Position numbers and translations under genes: made by a program. DNA of 64,000 nt from G958295645 sp965242735. Its GTDB lineage: Bacteria > Gemmatimonadota > Gemmatimonadetes > Longimicrobiales > Gaopeijiaceae. This document shows positions 25,423 to 35,100 of the stretch, one piece after another (position 1 is the first letter of the stretch; each line of letters opens with the position of its first letter). Under the pieces are notes generated by a model, which searched no databases, was not told the origin of the DNA, and worked only from the letters and a program-made list of their open reading frames with translations. Location of the stretch: assembly GCA_965242735.1 (NCBI GenBank), contig OZ251497.1, positions 2,976,001 to 3,040,000 of the forward strand. The letters run 5' to 3'.

Positions 25423-28400
25423 TCAGGACGGCGGCGGACGACGGCTCGGCAACGGGACCGGCTCGCCCGTCTTGGGCCGCACGCCCGCTTCGTTCATGCG
25501 GCGGTGGAAATCGGGGACGCGTTCCTCGACGTACTCGTTGACTTCCTCGACGAGCGCCGGGACCTGCTCCCACGCGTGGGAGATCGCCAGGAGCTGGCCC
25601 TTGGACGGCGGCCCGGCGTTGCGCTCGATGCCGGAGACGGCGCGGCCGGGCCTTGCGCGTTGCAGTCGCTGCTGGAGCGAGTCCACTTCGGCGGCGAGGG
25701 TCTCGGCTTGCTCCTTGAGGTCGGCGAAAGGCCCGTCGGCATCTGGCGCGCCATCGCTTGGCGCCGCGCCTGCGCTGGCCTCCGGCTCCACGCCGGTCTC
25801 AGCGCCAGCTTCTGCTCCGTCGCCAGCTTCCGTCCCTGCACCGGCCTCGGTCCCTGCGCTGGCCTCGGTCCCTGCGCCGGCCTCGGCCCCTGCGTCGGCG
25901 CCCGAGCCCGCTCCGGCGTCTGCGCCTCCCGCCGCGCCAACATCATCCTGTCCGACGCCGTCGTCGCCCCCGGCAGCCCGCAACAGTTCTTCGGCGTCCT
26001 CCAGCTGCTCCGACAACCGCCGCAGCGCCCGCGTGGCCAGGGCAATCGTCCCGTTCAGCGCGGCCACGTCGCGCGCGGCCGCCTGCCTTGCCCGCAACGC
26101 GTCCATGTCCGCGTTCGTCCGCGGATCGAGCCGCACGGCCACGTTCTCCCGCATCGTCTGGCCGCCCGCCTCCAACTGCACCACGTACACGCCCGGCAGC
26201 GCCAACGGACCTCGCGGCGCTCCGCCGAAGCCGAAGCCGCCGCCACCGCCCGGACCGCCACCACCGCCCTCCGGCATGTCCACCGGCGCGTCCTCCCGCA
26301 GGTCCCAGACCACTTGGTTGACGCCGGGCTCGGCCGTGGCTTCCAGCGTCCGCACGGGCGCACCGTCCTCGGTGGTCACCGACAGCGTCGCCGAATCCAC
26401 TCCCTCGGCCAGCCAGTAGCGGATCACGGCCCCGTCCGGCGGATTCTCGGCCTGGTAGACGTCGCCGCGGAAGGGCCAACCGCCCATGCGGAACCATTGC
26501 GTCGCCCCGGCGACCGGAAACAGATGTGCGTTCTTGTCGAACACCGAGCCGGTCGCGATGTCCTCCAGCGGCGCCAAGTCGTCGAGAATCCAGATGCTGC
26601 GCCCGTGCGTGCCCACGACCAAGTCGTTGTCGCGGGGGTGCACGACCATGTCGTCCACCGGCACCGTCGGCAGACCGCTCATCCGGAGCCAGGAGCCGCC
26701 GCGGTCCAGCGAAACGAACACGCCCATCTCGTTGCCCAGGAAAAGCAGGTTCTCGCTGCGAGGGTGCTCGCGAATCACGTTGACCGACCAGTTCGGCAGG
26801 CCGTCCGTCATGCGCTGCCAGGATTCGCCGTAGTCGTCGCTGCCGTACACGTACGGCGCATAGTCGTCGTCCCAGTGGCGGTCGAACGTCGCATAGACGC
26901 GTCCGGCCACGTGATGCGAGGCGTCGATGCGGCTCACGTAGGATCGGTCGGGCAGTCCGGGAACGTTGTCCGCCACGTTGGTCCACGAGCCGCCGCCGTC
27001 GCGCGTGACTTGCAGGTTGCCGTCGTCCGTGCCCACGTAGACGACGTCCGGCGACAAGGGCGATTCGTCTATCGTGGTGATGTTTCCGTACGTGCTGATG
27101 CCGTCGTGCCGCGACAAGGTGGAGTCGGTGACGAGCGCCCCCATGATCGGCAACGTGTCGCGGTCCATCTGCTTGGTCAGGTCGGGGCTCGCCTCCTCCC
27201 AGGACATTCCCTTGTCGCGGGATCGCATCAGATGATTGTTTCCGACGTACACCGTGCTCGAGTTGTGCGCCGACACCACGATGGGCGCGTTCCAGTTGTA
27301 CCGGTAGCTCCGCTCTTCGTCGCTCTCGGGGCCGCCTTCCGCACCGCCCCCTTCGCCGCCTTCCTCGCCGCCCGGTCTTTCCGCCGGATCGTCCGCCGGA
27401 TCGTCCTCCAGCCCTGCCTCGCTCCGCTGCGTCTCGCCGGGCGGAGGCAAGGGACGCATGTTGAGCCTCTCGCCCGTGGCCAAGTTGACGCGCCCCGAGT
27501 TGCCGCCCTGGGATTCCGTGTACAGGATGTCGGGGTTGTCGGGATCGAACTGGTTGTAGAAGCCGTCGCCGCCCCAGACGTCGCGCCAGTCGCTGTTGCG
27601 CAGCCCGTAGCCGGTGATGGTCTCGTTGGGCGCGCACCAGGAGCTGTTGTCCTGCAGGCCGCCGCACACGCGGTAAGGATCGCTCATGTCCACGCCGATC
27701 TCGTAGAACTGACCGACGGCGATGTTGTTGTGGTGCCGCCAAGTGCGGGCGCCGTCGAAGCTGGTGGCCACGCCGCCGTCGTTGCCCAGCACCAAGTGGT
27801 CCGAGTTCGCCGGGTCGATCCACAGCGCATGGTGATCCACGTGGATGCCCTCGGCCGCGTCGCCGTCCCACCACGTCCTGCCCCCGTCGTCCGACGCGGA
27901 GAAGCGAACGCCGCCGAGATAGATGCGCTCGGGGTTGTTGGGATCGATGCGCACCATGCTGAAGTACATGGGCCGCGGGTTCCGGCTGGACACCTTCTCC
28001 CACGTCTCCCCGCGATCCTCGGAACGGTAGAGGCCGCGCCCGTCGCCCCGCGACTCGACCAGCGCGTACACGAGGGCGCCGTCGCGCCGGTACACGTCCA
28101 CGCCGATGCGTCCCTTGTCGCCGCTGGGCAGACCTTCGGCGAGCTCCTTCCATGTGTCTCCGCCGTCCGTGGTGCGGTACAGGCCGCTGCCCGGCCCCGC
28201 CGCGCTGAACCCGAACGCCGTGCGCCGCCGCTGGTACATGGCCGCAAACAGCGTGCGCGGGTCCGAGGGGTCCATCACAAGGTCGATGGCGCCGGTGTTC
28301 TCGTCCACGTAGAGCGCCCGCTCCCACGTCGCGCCGCCGTCGGTGGTGCGGTAGACGCCGCGCTCCTCGTTGGGACCGAACAGATGGCCCACCGCCGCCA

Positions 28401-28902
28401 CGTAGGCGATGTCCGGGTCGCGGGGATGCACGGCGATGCGGGCGACGTGGCGGGTGTCCTCCAGCCCCACGCCGGTCCACGTGCGGCCACCGTCGGTGGA
28501 CTTGAACACGCCGCAACCGTAAGGCGAGCTCTGCCGGTTCTGGGGCTCCCCGGTCCCGGCCCACACCACGTTCGGGTTGGCCTGGAAGACGGCGACCGCG
28601 CCGATCGACGCGCACGGCTGGTCGTCGAAGAGCGGCGTCCACGACATGCCGTTGTTCTCCGTCAGCCAGACCCCCGCGGACGCGTAGCCCACGTAGAACT
28701 TGGCCGGATTCGACTCCAGCGGCGCCAGGTCCGAGACGCGCCCGCCCATGATTGCCGGACCGACTTCGCGGAACTCCATGGCGTCGAGGGCTTCTTGGAG
28801 AGGGGAGGCGGCCCCGGAGGACGACTGGCCGGCGGCCGGGGCCCCGTGGGCGACCGGCGCGGCCGCCGCAAGAGCGACGAGGAACAGGGAAGGCACGGAC
28901 AT
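25423..28902 (-). CDS. secreted sortilin/VPS10-type beta-propeller protein (paralogue A)
   Basis: This protein of about 1160 residues starts at ATG 28902 (MSVPSLFLVALAAAAPVAHG), a clear signal peptide. The longer frame to 29202 is repetitive Pro/Ala/Gly and lacks a start signal. VPS10/BNR repeats (STDGGRTWTGVG, TTDGGATWERA, SEDRGETWEKV) make a double propeller. A Gly-rich segment, helices, and a strikingly repetitive tract of alternating G-A-G-T-E-A-G-A units near residue 1030-1070 follow. It ends 59 bp before paralogue B, so the two are likely co-transcribed. It is predicted periplasmic or secreted; enzymatic activity is not established. Confidence 0.8.
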   Translation of the reverse strand: MSVPSLFLVALAAAAPVAHGAPAAGQSSSGAASPLQEALDAMEFREVGPAIMGGRVSDLAPLESNPAKFYVGYASAGVWLTENNGMSWTPLFDDQPCASIGAVAVFQANPNVVWAGTGEPQNRQSSPYGCGVFKSTDGGRTWTGVGLEDTRHVARIAVHPRDPDIAYVAAVGHLFGPNEERGVYRTTDGGATWERALYVDENTGAIDLVMDPSDPRTLFAAMYQRRRTAFGFSAAGPGSGLYRTTDGGDTWKELAEGLPSGDKGRIGVDVYRRDGALVYALVESRGDGRGLYRSEDRGETWEKVSSRNPRPMYFSMVRIDPNNPERIYLGGVRFSASDDGGRTWWDGDAAEGIHVDHHALWIDPANSDHLVLGNDGGVATSFDGARTWRHHNNIAVGQFYEIGVDMSDPYRVCGGLQDNSSWCAPNETITGYGLRNSDWRDVWGGDGFYNQFDPDNPDILYTESQGGNSGRVNLATGERLNMRPLPPPGETQRSEAGLEDDPADDPAERPGGEEGGEGGGAEGGPESDEERSYRYNWNAPIVVSAHNSSTVYVGNNHLMRSRDKGMSWEEASPDLTKQMDRDTLPIMGALVTDSTLSRHDGISTYGNITTIDESPLSPDVVYVGTDDGNLQVTRDGGGSWTNVADNVPGLPDRSYVSRIDASHHVAGRVYATFDRHWDDDYAPYVYGSDDYGESWQRMTDGLPNWSVNVIREHPRSENLLFLGNEMGVFVSLDRGGSWLRMSGLPTVPVDDMVVHPRDNDLVVGTHGRSIWILDDLAPLEDIATGSVFDKNAHLFPVAGATQWFRMGGWPFRGDVYQAENPPDGAVIRYWLAEGVDSATLSVTTEDGAPVRTLEATAEPGVNQVVWDLREDAPVDMPEGGGGGPGGGGGFGFGGAPRGPLALPGVYVVQLEAGGQTMRENVAVRLDPRTNADMDALRARQAAARDVAALNGTIALATRALRRLSEQLEDAEELLRAAGGDDGVGQDDVGAAGGADAGAGSGADAGAEAGAGTEASAGTEAGAGTEAGDGAEAGAETGVEPEASAGAAPSDGAPDADGPFADLKEQAETLAAEVDSLQQRLQRARPGRAVSGIERNAGPPSKGQLLAISHAWEQVPALVEEVNEYVEERVPDFHRRMNEAGVRPKTGEPVPLPSRRPPPS

Positions 28903-29331
28903 GACGGATCCTGGCTTGTGGATGGAGACGAGCGGGCGCGTGGGCACTCCTGCCCGCAACTTATTCGCCCGGCGCCTGCCGCGCCAAGGACACGCCCGCG
29001 CAAGGCCAAGGCGCACGGCGTCCGGCTCAGGTCGCCCTGTGCCGCCCCTGCGCCCCCTGCGCCAGGGGGACACGCCTGCGCCCGCATCCGCGCCAGCTTC
29101 CGGTCCAGCTGCGCCCCCCGCGCCAGGGGGACACGCCCCGGACTCGTTCGGCCCTGGCTCGGATTCCGCAATCCGCAGGCGAGTTGGGCGCGGCGTCGGC
29201 ATTTATGGTCATAATGGTCATATCGAGGCCGCCTCGCTTGCTTCGCCGACGGCGGGACTGGCGTTCCAGCCGTTCGGGTAGTATCCTAATCGGGTTGCCG
29301 GACGCCAGCCCGGTCCGCGCGCCCTCGCCGC
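28903..29331. other. divergent intergenic region with short GC-rich repeats
   Basis: This region lies between two divergent genes. It contains a duplicated CGCCAGGGGGACACGCC (about 29059 and 29124) embedded in related C-rich sequence from 28970 to 29165. Near 29205-29230 there is a short AT-rich patch with a doubled GGTCAT motif. Promoters for both sides must be here, but no -35/-10 pair stands out. Confidence 0.4.
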
Positions 29332-30660
29332 TTGGACGAAGACGAGGGCGGCCCGGAAGCGGAGGACGGCAAGGAGGGCAGCCCGGACGCAGGAGGGAAC
29401 GAGCCCGCGGCGCGACGACGCCCCGACCGATCGCCGCTTTCGGCGCGGTCGTCGCCCGCCTGGACCCACCACGACCACACGACCACGGCGCACGAGCACG
29501 GACTCTTGGCCACCTCGCGGAGGTTCACCGTCTACCTCGCCGGCCCGATCAACGGCTGCAACGAGGGCCAGAAGCACAACTGGCGGCGGCTGGTCAAGAA
29601 GAAGTACGCCGCCGATTTCGACTTCATCGACCCCAGCGCCGACGACATGGCCGGCGGCGGCAGCAGCCCGCACGAGCTGGTGGAGGCCGACGTCAGGAAC
29701 ATCGAGCGCTCCGACGGCATCCTGGCCAACATGTGGCGCGAGTCCATCGGCACGACGCTGGGCATCGTGCACGCGTCGCGGAAGGACCGTCCGGTCGTGG
29801 TCGCCGACCCGAACGGATTGCGCCATCGGATGCTCGAGTTCTACGCCGACGCGACGGCGGACAATCCCCTGCGGGCCGCCAAGCGACTGCGCGAAATCCT
29901 GCGCGCCGAAACGAGCTGGCACGTGCTCAAGTCCGGGGGACGCACGGAGCCGTTCACGCGCCGAAAGATCAGGCTGTCCGTGCAGCAGCTCTGCCGCCAA
30001 GCCAACACCGACGATCTGGGCGTCCCCGTCATCGTCTTGTCGCAGGTAATGGAGATTCTCGCCAAGGGCGACCGCCGCATCGAGAACACGATCGCCACGA
30101 AGGACATTCGCGACGCCGTGCTCCGGGTCCTCAAGCGGATGGAGCGCAAGCGGGACCCCGACTTCCTCGGCCTGTCCAGCCAGTGGCGGAAGTCCTTCCG
30201 CGATCATCGCCGCGCGGATCGGTTCGTCGCCGAGCCCGGCGACCGCAAGAACATTCGGGTGAGGGTCGTGTCGCCAAAGACGCACACGACGATCTGGGGC
30301 AAGGTCATTCGACGCTTCGAAGACATACCGTCGGCCTCCGCGCGCCGCGTTGTGAGCGCGATTCAGTCCGTTCCCGACGTGACCGAAATCGTCTTCGGCC
30401 CGTTCAGCGCCAAGCTGTCCAAGCCGTCGTGCTGCGCCGCCGTCATGGAGTCCGACGCGCCCTTCGTCATCGAAGGGAAGCTGTACGACCGCGGCGAAAA
30501 GGGCACGTTGCAGACGTTCCAGGTGCGAGTGCGCGACAATGCCCAGAAGGGACAGGTCATGGAGCACATCGCCGAAGCGCTGCGGCGAGACGGCTCTTGG
30601 GCCGGACAAGACGCCGCGCGCGACGCCACATGGCCGTCCTCCGACGAGGCGAACCGGTGA
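29332..30660 (+). CDS. deoxyribosyltransferase-like domain fused to ATP-cone
   Basis: After a low-complexity N-terminus, residues about 64-155 resemble the nucleoside 2-deoxyribosyltransferase/NDT-like fold: FTVYLAGPINGCNEGQKHNW, ELVEADVRNIERSDGILANM and ESIGTTLGIVHASRKDRPVVV. The usual nucleophile Glu in GT-x-x-E is Gly here (residue 144). Residues about 195-275 are an ATP-cone, the (d)ATP-sensing module of ribonucleotide reductase (SGGRTEPFTRRKIRLSVQQL to DIRDAVLRVLKRME). The rest is unrecognised and beta-rich. The start is uncertain: TTG 29332, or TTG 29506 just before the domain. It overlaps the AlbA_2 gene by GTGA. The fusion suggests a nucleotide sensor. Confidence 0.65.
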   Translation: MDEDEGGPEAEDGKEGSPDAGGNEPAARRRPDRSPLSARSSPAWTHHDHTTTAHEHGLLATSRRFTVYLAGPINGCNEGQKHNWRRLVKKKYAADFDFIDPSADDMAGGGSSPHELVEADVRNIERSDGILANMWRESIGTTLGIVHASRKDRPVVVADPNGLRHRMLEFYADATADNPLRAAKRLREILRAETSWHVLKSGGRTEPFTRRKIRLSVQQLCRQANTDDLGVPVIVLSQVMEILAKGDRRIENTIATKDIRDAVLRVLKRMERKRDPDFLGLSSQWRKSFRDHRRADRFVAEPGDRKNIRVRVVSPKTHTTIWGKVIRRFEDIPSASARRVVSAIQSVPDVTEIVFGPFSAKLSKPSCCAAVMESDAPFVIEGKLYDRGEKGTLQTFQVRVRDNAQKGQVMEHIAEALRRDGSWAGQDAARDATWPSSDEANR

Positions 30661-32075
30661 CGCTGGAGCTCTCCGCGATCGAAGCCCTCGTTGCCGGAGG
30701 CGAGTCGGAGACGGTAGAGCTGAAGCGGAGCACGGCGGAACGCGATCAGGCGGCCAAGGCGTTGTGTGCGATGCTGAACCACAAAGGCGGCAGCGTGATC
30801 ATTGGGGTGAGCCCCAACGGAGAGCTCGTCGGCCAGGAAGTGAGCGATCGCACGATTGAGCGTCTCGTTCAGCAGTTTGCGAAAATCGACCCCGCGGCTT
30901 TCCCCAGCGTTGACCGCTTCCCGTTGAGGGATGGATTGGCAGTCATCGTCGCTGCCGTTCCCATGGGCACCAGCCCTCCATACAGCTACAATGGCAAGGC
31001 GTGGCGGCGTGTAGGCAACACCAATCGTTCCCTTTCCCGTGACGAATACAACAAGATGGTGGTGCAGTTTGTGCACGCTACGCGGAGATGGGAGAACGAG
31101 CCCGAGCCCGGTTGGACGGTGGCGGACCTCGACATGGACGAAATCCGCAAGACTGTGGATGTCGCGGTTGAGATCGGTCGATTGACGAAGCCGGACACGC
31201 GAGACCCGCTGGCGTTGTTGCGCGGGTTCGGCTTGACCGCGGAGGAAACGCCGCTGCGAGCGGCCGTTGTATTGTTCGGAAAGAAAGATCGGTTGATGGC
31301 GGATTACACGCAATGCACGGTGAAGGCCGCTCGTTTTCTCGGAACAGACAAATCGGAGTTTTTGGACAACAGACAGTTTCACGGCAATGCCATCGAATTG
31401 TTGGACAGCAGCCAGCGGTTTGTTCTGGAACATCTTCGAATCTCCAGCCGTTTTGAACCAGACAACTTCGTTCGGATTGACGAACCGGCTTATCCTCCCC
31501 TGGCAGTGCGGGAAGCTTTGGCAAATGCGATCTGTCATCGGGACTATTCTTTCGGAGGCGGTGCGGTGCATGTCGCAATGTACGACGACCGCCTGGAAAT
31601 CACCTCTCCTGGGACCTTGCCGGCCGAGATCACGCCGGAGGACCTGTACGTGCCGCATCGCTCCGTGCCGTGGAACCCGCTCATCGCGAGCGTCTTCTTC
31701 CGTCGCGGCATCGTTGAGGCGTGGGGGCAAGGAACGCTGACGATTGCCAAGCTGGCGGCCGCCGGCGGCCTGCCAAGACCGGAGATTGAGGATGCGGGCG
31801 GAGCAGTGACGATTCGCTTCCGGCCGAACGGTCACATTCCGAGATCGGTTCACGTCAAGCTGTCTCAGCGTCACAGGAAGATCCTGGCGCTTCTCTCCGA
31901 TGACGGACCGCTCTCGCTTGGCAAGATCGCCGAGGCGATGCCGAGCGACCCGAACGCCGGACCTGGCGAGAAGGAACAGAGCCGAATGCTTCGAAGGGAA
32001 CTTCGAGAACTTCAGGCCTACCGGTTGGTCGAGCGCTGGGGTCATGGCCGTGGAGCACGATGGGGACGCACGTAG
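30657..32075 (+). CDS. AlbA_2/Schlafen-type protein with HATPase_c_4 domain
   Basis: This 472-residue protein starts at GTG 30657, overlapping the upstream stop. The N-terminal AlbA_2 (Schlafen-like divergent AAA_4) domain shows GESETVELKRS, ALCAMLNHKGGSVIIGV and a YIRVGNTNR-like strand (AWRRVGNTNRSL). The middle carries REALANAICHRDYSFGGGAVHVAMYDDRLEITSPG, the HATPase_c_4 core of RecG-like transcriptional regulators. The C-terminus is a winged helix (HRKILALLSDDGPLSLGKIAEAM). Family members are regulators or nucleic-acid-acting defence proteins; Schlafen domains can cleave RNA. Coupling to the NDT/ATP-cone gene implies joint action. Confidence 0.75.
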   Translation: MTLELSAIEALVAGGESETVELKRSTAERDQAAKALCAMLNHKGGSVIIGVSPNGELVGQEVSDRTIERLVQQFAKIDPAAFPSVDRFPLRDGLAVIVAAVPMGTSPPYSYNGKAWRRVGNTNRSLSRDEYNKMVVQFVHATRRWENEPEPGWTVADLDMDEIRKTVDVAVEIGRLTKPDTRDPLALLRGFGLTAEETPLRAAVVLFGKKDRLMADYTQCTVKAARFLGTDKSEFLDNRQFHGNAIELLDSSQRFVLEHLRISSRFEPDNFVRIDEPAYPPLAVREALANAICHRDYSFGGGAVHVAMYDDRLEITSPGTLPAEITPEDLYVPHRSVPWNPLIASVFFRRGIVEAWGQGTLTIAKLAAAGGLPRPEIEDAGGAVTIRFRPNGHIPRSVHVKLSQRHRKILALLSDDGPLSLGKIAEAMPSDPNAGPGEKEQSRMLRRELRELQAYRLVERWGHGRGARWGRT

Positions 32076-32117
32076 CGGCGCGGACCCGAGGGCGCACTCG
32101 CAACATCAAGTAGACGA

Positions 32118-35100
32118 ATGCATCAATATCGACAATACCGACTCCTATTCATTGCGGCCGCGTGCGGCGTCTTCGCCTTGGCGCAGCCCTTGGCAGCCCA
32201 GGGCGTGACGACCGGGGCCGTGCGGGGCGTCGTCACCGAGTCCGGGGGGCAACCGCTGGCGGGCGCGACCGTGACGGCCGTGCACGTCGAGTCGGGGGCG
32301 CGCTATTCCGCCGTCAGTCGCCGGGGGGGCGTCTTCGCGTTGCCGAACATGCGCGTGGGCGGGCCGTACGCGATCACTGCGGAGATGCTGGGGCGCGCCG
32401 CCCGCACCGAGGACGGCGTCTTCGTTCTCCTGGGCCGGACGGTGCGCGTGGACTTTCGCCTGGAGACGGAAGCCATCGCCCTCGAGGGCGTCAATGTCGT
32501 CGCGTCGGCCGAGCGCGCGCGCGACGCCGACCGCACCGGCGCGGCGACGTGGATCGGCCCGGACGAGGTGGCCGCCCTGCCCTCGGTCAAGCGCAGCACG
32601 CGCGACCTGGTCCGCGTCGATCCGCGCAACGACGGCAACTTGGCCTTCGCGGGCCGCAACTGGCTCTTCAACAACGTGTCGCTCGACGGCTCCTACTTCA
32701 GCAACCCGTTCGGCCTCGACGATCCGGCGCCGGGCGGCCAGGCCAACGCGGAGCCGGTGCCCTTCGACGCGGTGGAGCAAGTGCACGTGTCGATTGCGCC
32801 GTTCGACGTGCGCGAAGGCGGCTTCACGGGCGCGAACGTGAACACGGTGACCAAGAGCGGCACCAACGACTTCAAGGGGTCGGCCTACACGTTCGTGCGC
32901 AACGAGGCCCTGACGGGCAATCGAATCGACGGGAACTTGGTGTCCGCGCACCCGGACCTCTCCTACAACCAGTCCGGCGTGACCTTCTCCGGCCCGCTGG
33001 TTCGCGACAAGCTTCTGTTCTTCGTGAACGGAGAGATCGAGCGTCGCAGCGATCCCGGCTCCAACTTCGTGGCCGACCGCGACGGCGTGGTGGCGTTCGG
33101 CGAGTCGAGAGTGCGGGCCTCGGCCATGGATTCGATTCGCGCGAGAATGATGTCCGCGTACGGCTACGATCCAGGCCCCTACGAAGGGTACTTCCACCGG
33201 ACCGACAACGACAAGATCCTCGCAAAGCTGAACTGGAACATCACGGACCGGCACGACTTCATGTTCCGCTACAGCCATCTGGACGGACGGCGCGAGCAGG
33301 GACCGCATCCATGGGCGATCTCGATCGCCAACGCGGGCCGGGGTCCGAACGCCGCTTCGCTCCCGTTCAGGAACGCGGGGTACGAGATCAACAACCAGCT
33401 CAACTCGTTCGCCTTGGAACTCAACAGCCGGGGCGACGCCTACGCCAACCGCTTCTTCGCCAGCTACAACCGGTTCCGCGATCTCCGCGCTCCTTTCAGC
33501 GAAGACTATCCGACGATCGAAATCGCCGAAGGCGGCATCGGCTACACGACGCTGGGCCACGAGCCCTTTTCGATCCGCAACATCGTGGAGCAGGACGTGC
33601 TGCAGCTGACCAACAACTTCACGGCGTACGTCGGCCGGCACGAACTCACCGCCGGCGCCAATTTCGAGACGTTCCGCTTCGGCAACTCCTTCAACCTCTT
33701 TCGGCACGGCCTGTTCTTCCTGCCGTACACGTTGCCCATCGGCTCCACGTTCGCCTCCTTGGAGGAATTCTTCGCCGCCACGGAAGGCGGCGCAAAGGAC
33801 TTCGAGGCCATGATCGGACGCGGCCCCTACAAGGGCGGGAACACCGACGTGGGACAGCTGTCCGTCTATGCGCAGGACAAGTTCTCGCTGGGCGACCGCC
33901 TGGACGTGACGGTGGGCTTGCGCGTGGACGTTCCCATGTACTTCAACGATCCGGTGGACAATCCGTTTTCGCGCGGCCTGCGGGCACGAGACAGGGACGG
34001 CAATCCGGAGACGGTGGACCAGAGCGCGCTGCCGGGCGCCACGCCGATGTTCTCGCCGAGGATCGGCTTCAACTGGGACGCCGCCGGAGACGGAACGACG
34101 CGGCTGCGCGGCGGAACGGGCGTCTTCACCGGCAGGATTCCCTTCGTGTGGGTGGGCAACACGATCTCCAACCCAGGCGCCAACCCCAACATCTGGGCGC
34201 CGGGAACGAACGAGGACGTTCCCAAGGTGTACACGCGGGAAAACACCGTCCTGCAGCAGTCCTTCGACCTCAACGCGCTGGACCCGGACTTCAAGTGGCC
34301 GCAAGTGTGGGTGACGGACGTCGCCGTGGACCAGACGCTGGCCGAGGGTCTCGTCGGCACCGTGGAGCTCGTGTACGGAAACGACGTGAACGCCATCGTG
34401 GCGAGAAACGCGGACTTGGGGCCGCCGGTGCGGACGCTGAAGGACGGGCGGCCCTACTACGGCGGCGCCGGCGCGAACGAGCTGAACCCGGACGGGGGCG
34501 CGGGCATCTACGTGCTGGACAACACCAGCGAAGGCTACAACCTGAACCTGACCGCGCAGTTGCGGAAGTCGTTCTCGAACGGCGCAAGCACGTCGCTCGC
34601 CTATGCTTTCACGCAGGCCAAGAACGCGCTCAAGTCAACCGAGATCCACTCCATTCTGTGGCAGAACCTGCCCGTCCAGGGCGACCCCAACAATCCGCGG
34701 CAGTCGTGGTCCGAGTTCGGCCCCAGGCACCGTTTCGTCTCGTCGGCGACCTACACGCACGGCTGGTCCGACCGGTTCGCCACGCACTTCGGCCTGTTCG
34801 CCGAGGTCGCGCAAGGCGGCCGCTTCACCGCCGCGGGCGGCAACCGCTTCTCGTTCGTCTACGCGGGAGACGTGAACGGCGACGGGCAGGCCGGCAACGA
34901 CCTGATCTACATCCCGCGCGACCAGAACGACATCGCCTTGGCCGACCCCGCCGACTGGGCGGCGTTGGACGCCTTCATTCAGCAGGACTCCTATCTGAGC
35001 CGGCGACGCGGCGAGATCGCGGAACGCATGGGCGCGCTGGCCCCCTGGTTCACGAGCCTGGACCTGCGAGTGCTCCAGGACGTCGTCGTCGCCGACCAGA

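Noticed and set aside
21962..26419. Very long plus-strand open frame (about 1485 codons) antisense to the VPS10 genes
   Set aside because: It is a by-product of GC-rich third positions in the minus-strand genes. The translation has no domain resemblance and is rich in Arg, His and Val in the pattern of antisense translation.
25246..29214. Long plus-strand open frame (about 1320 codons) antisense to VPS10 paralogue A
   Set aside because: Same reason: composition artefact with no family resemblance, while the minus strand has signal peptide and repeats.
29184..30656. Upstream 490 codons of the AlbA_2 reading frame as part of one large protein
   Set aside because: This part is the out-of-frame shadow of the NDT/ATP-cone gene. 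GTG 30657 overlaps that gene's stop and gives a normal AlbA_2 N-terminus.
32145..34304. Long minus-strand frame inside the TonB receptor
   Set aside because: Antisense artefact. The plus strand encodes a complete receptor with signal peptide and barrel end.
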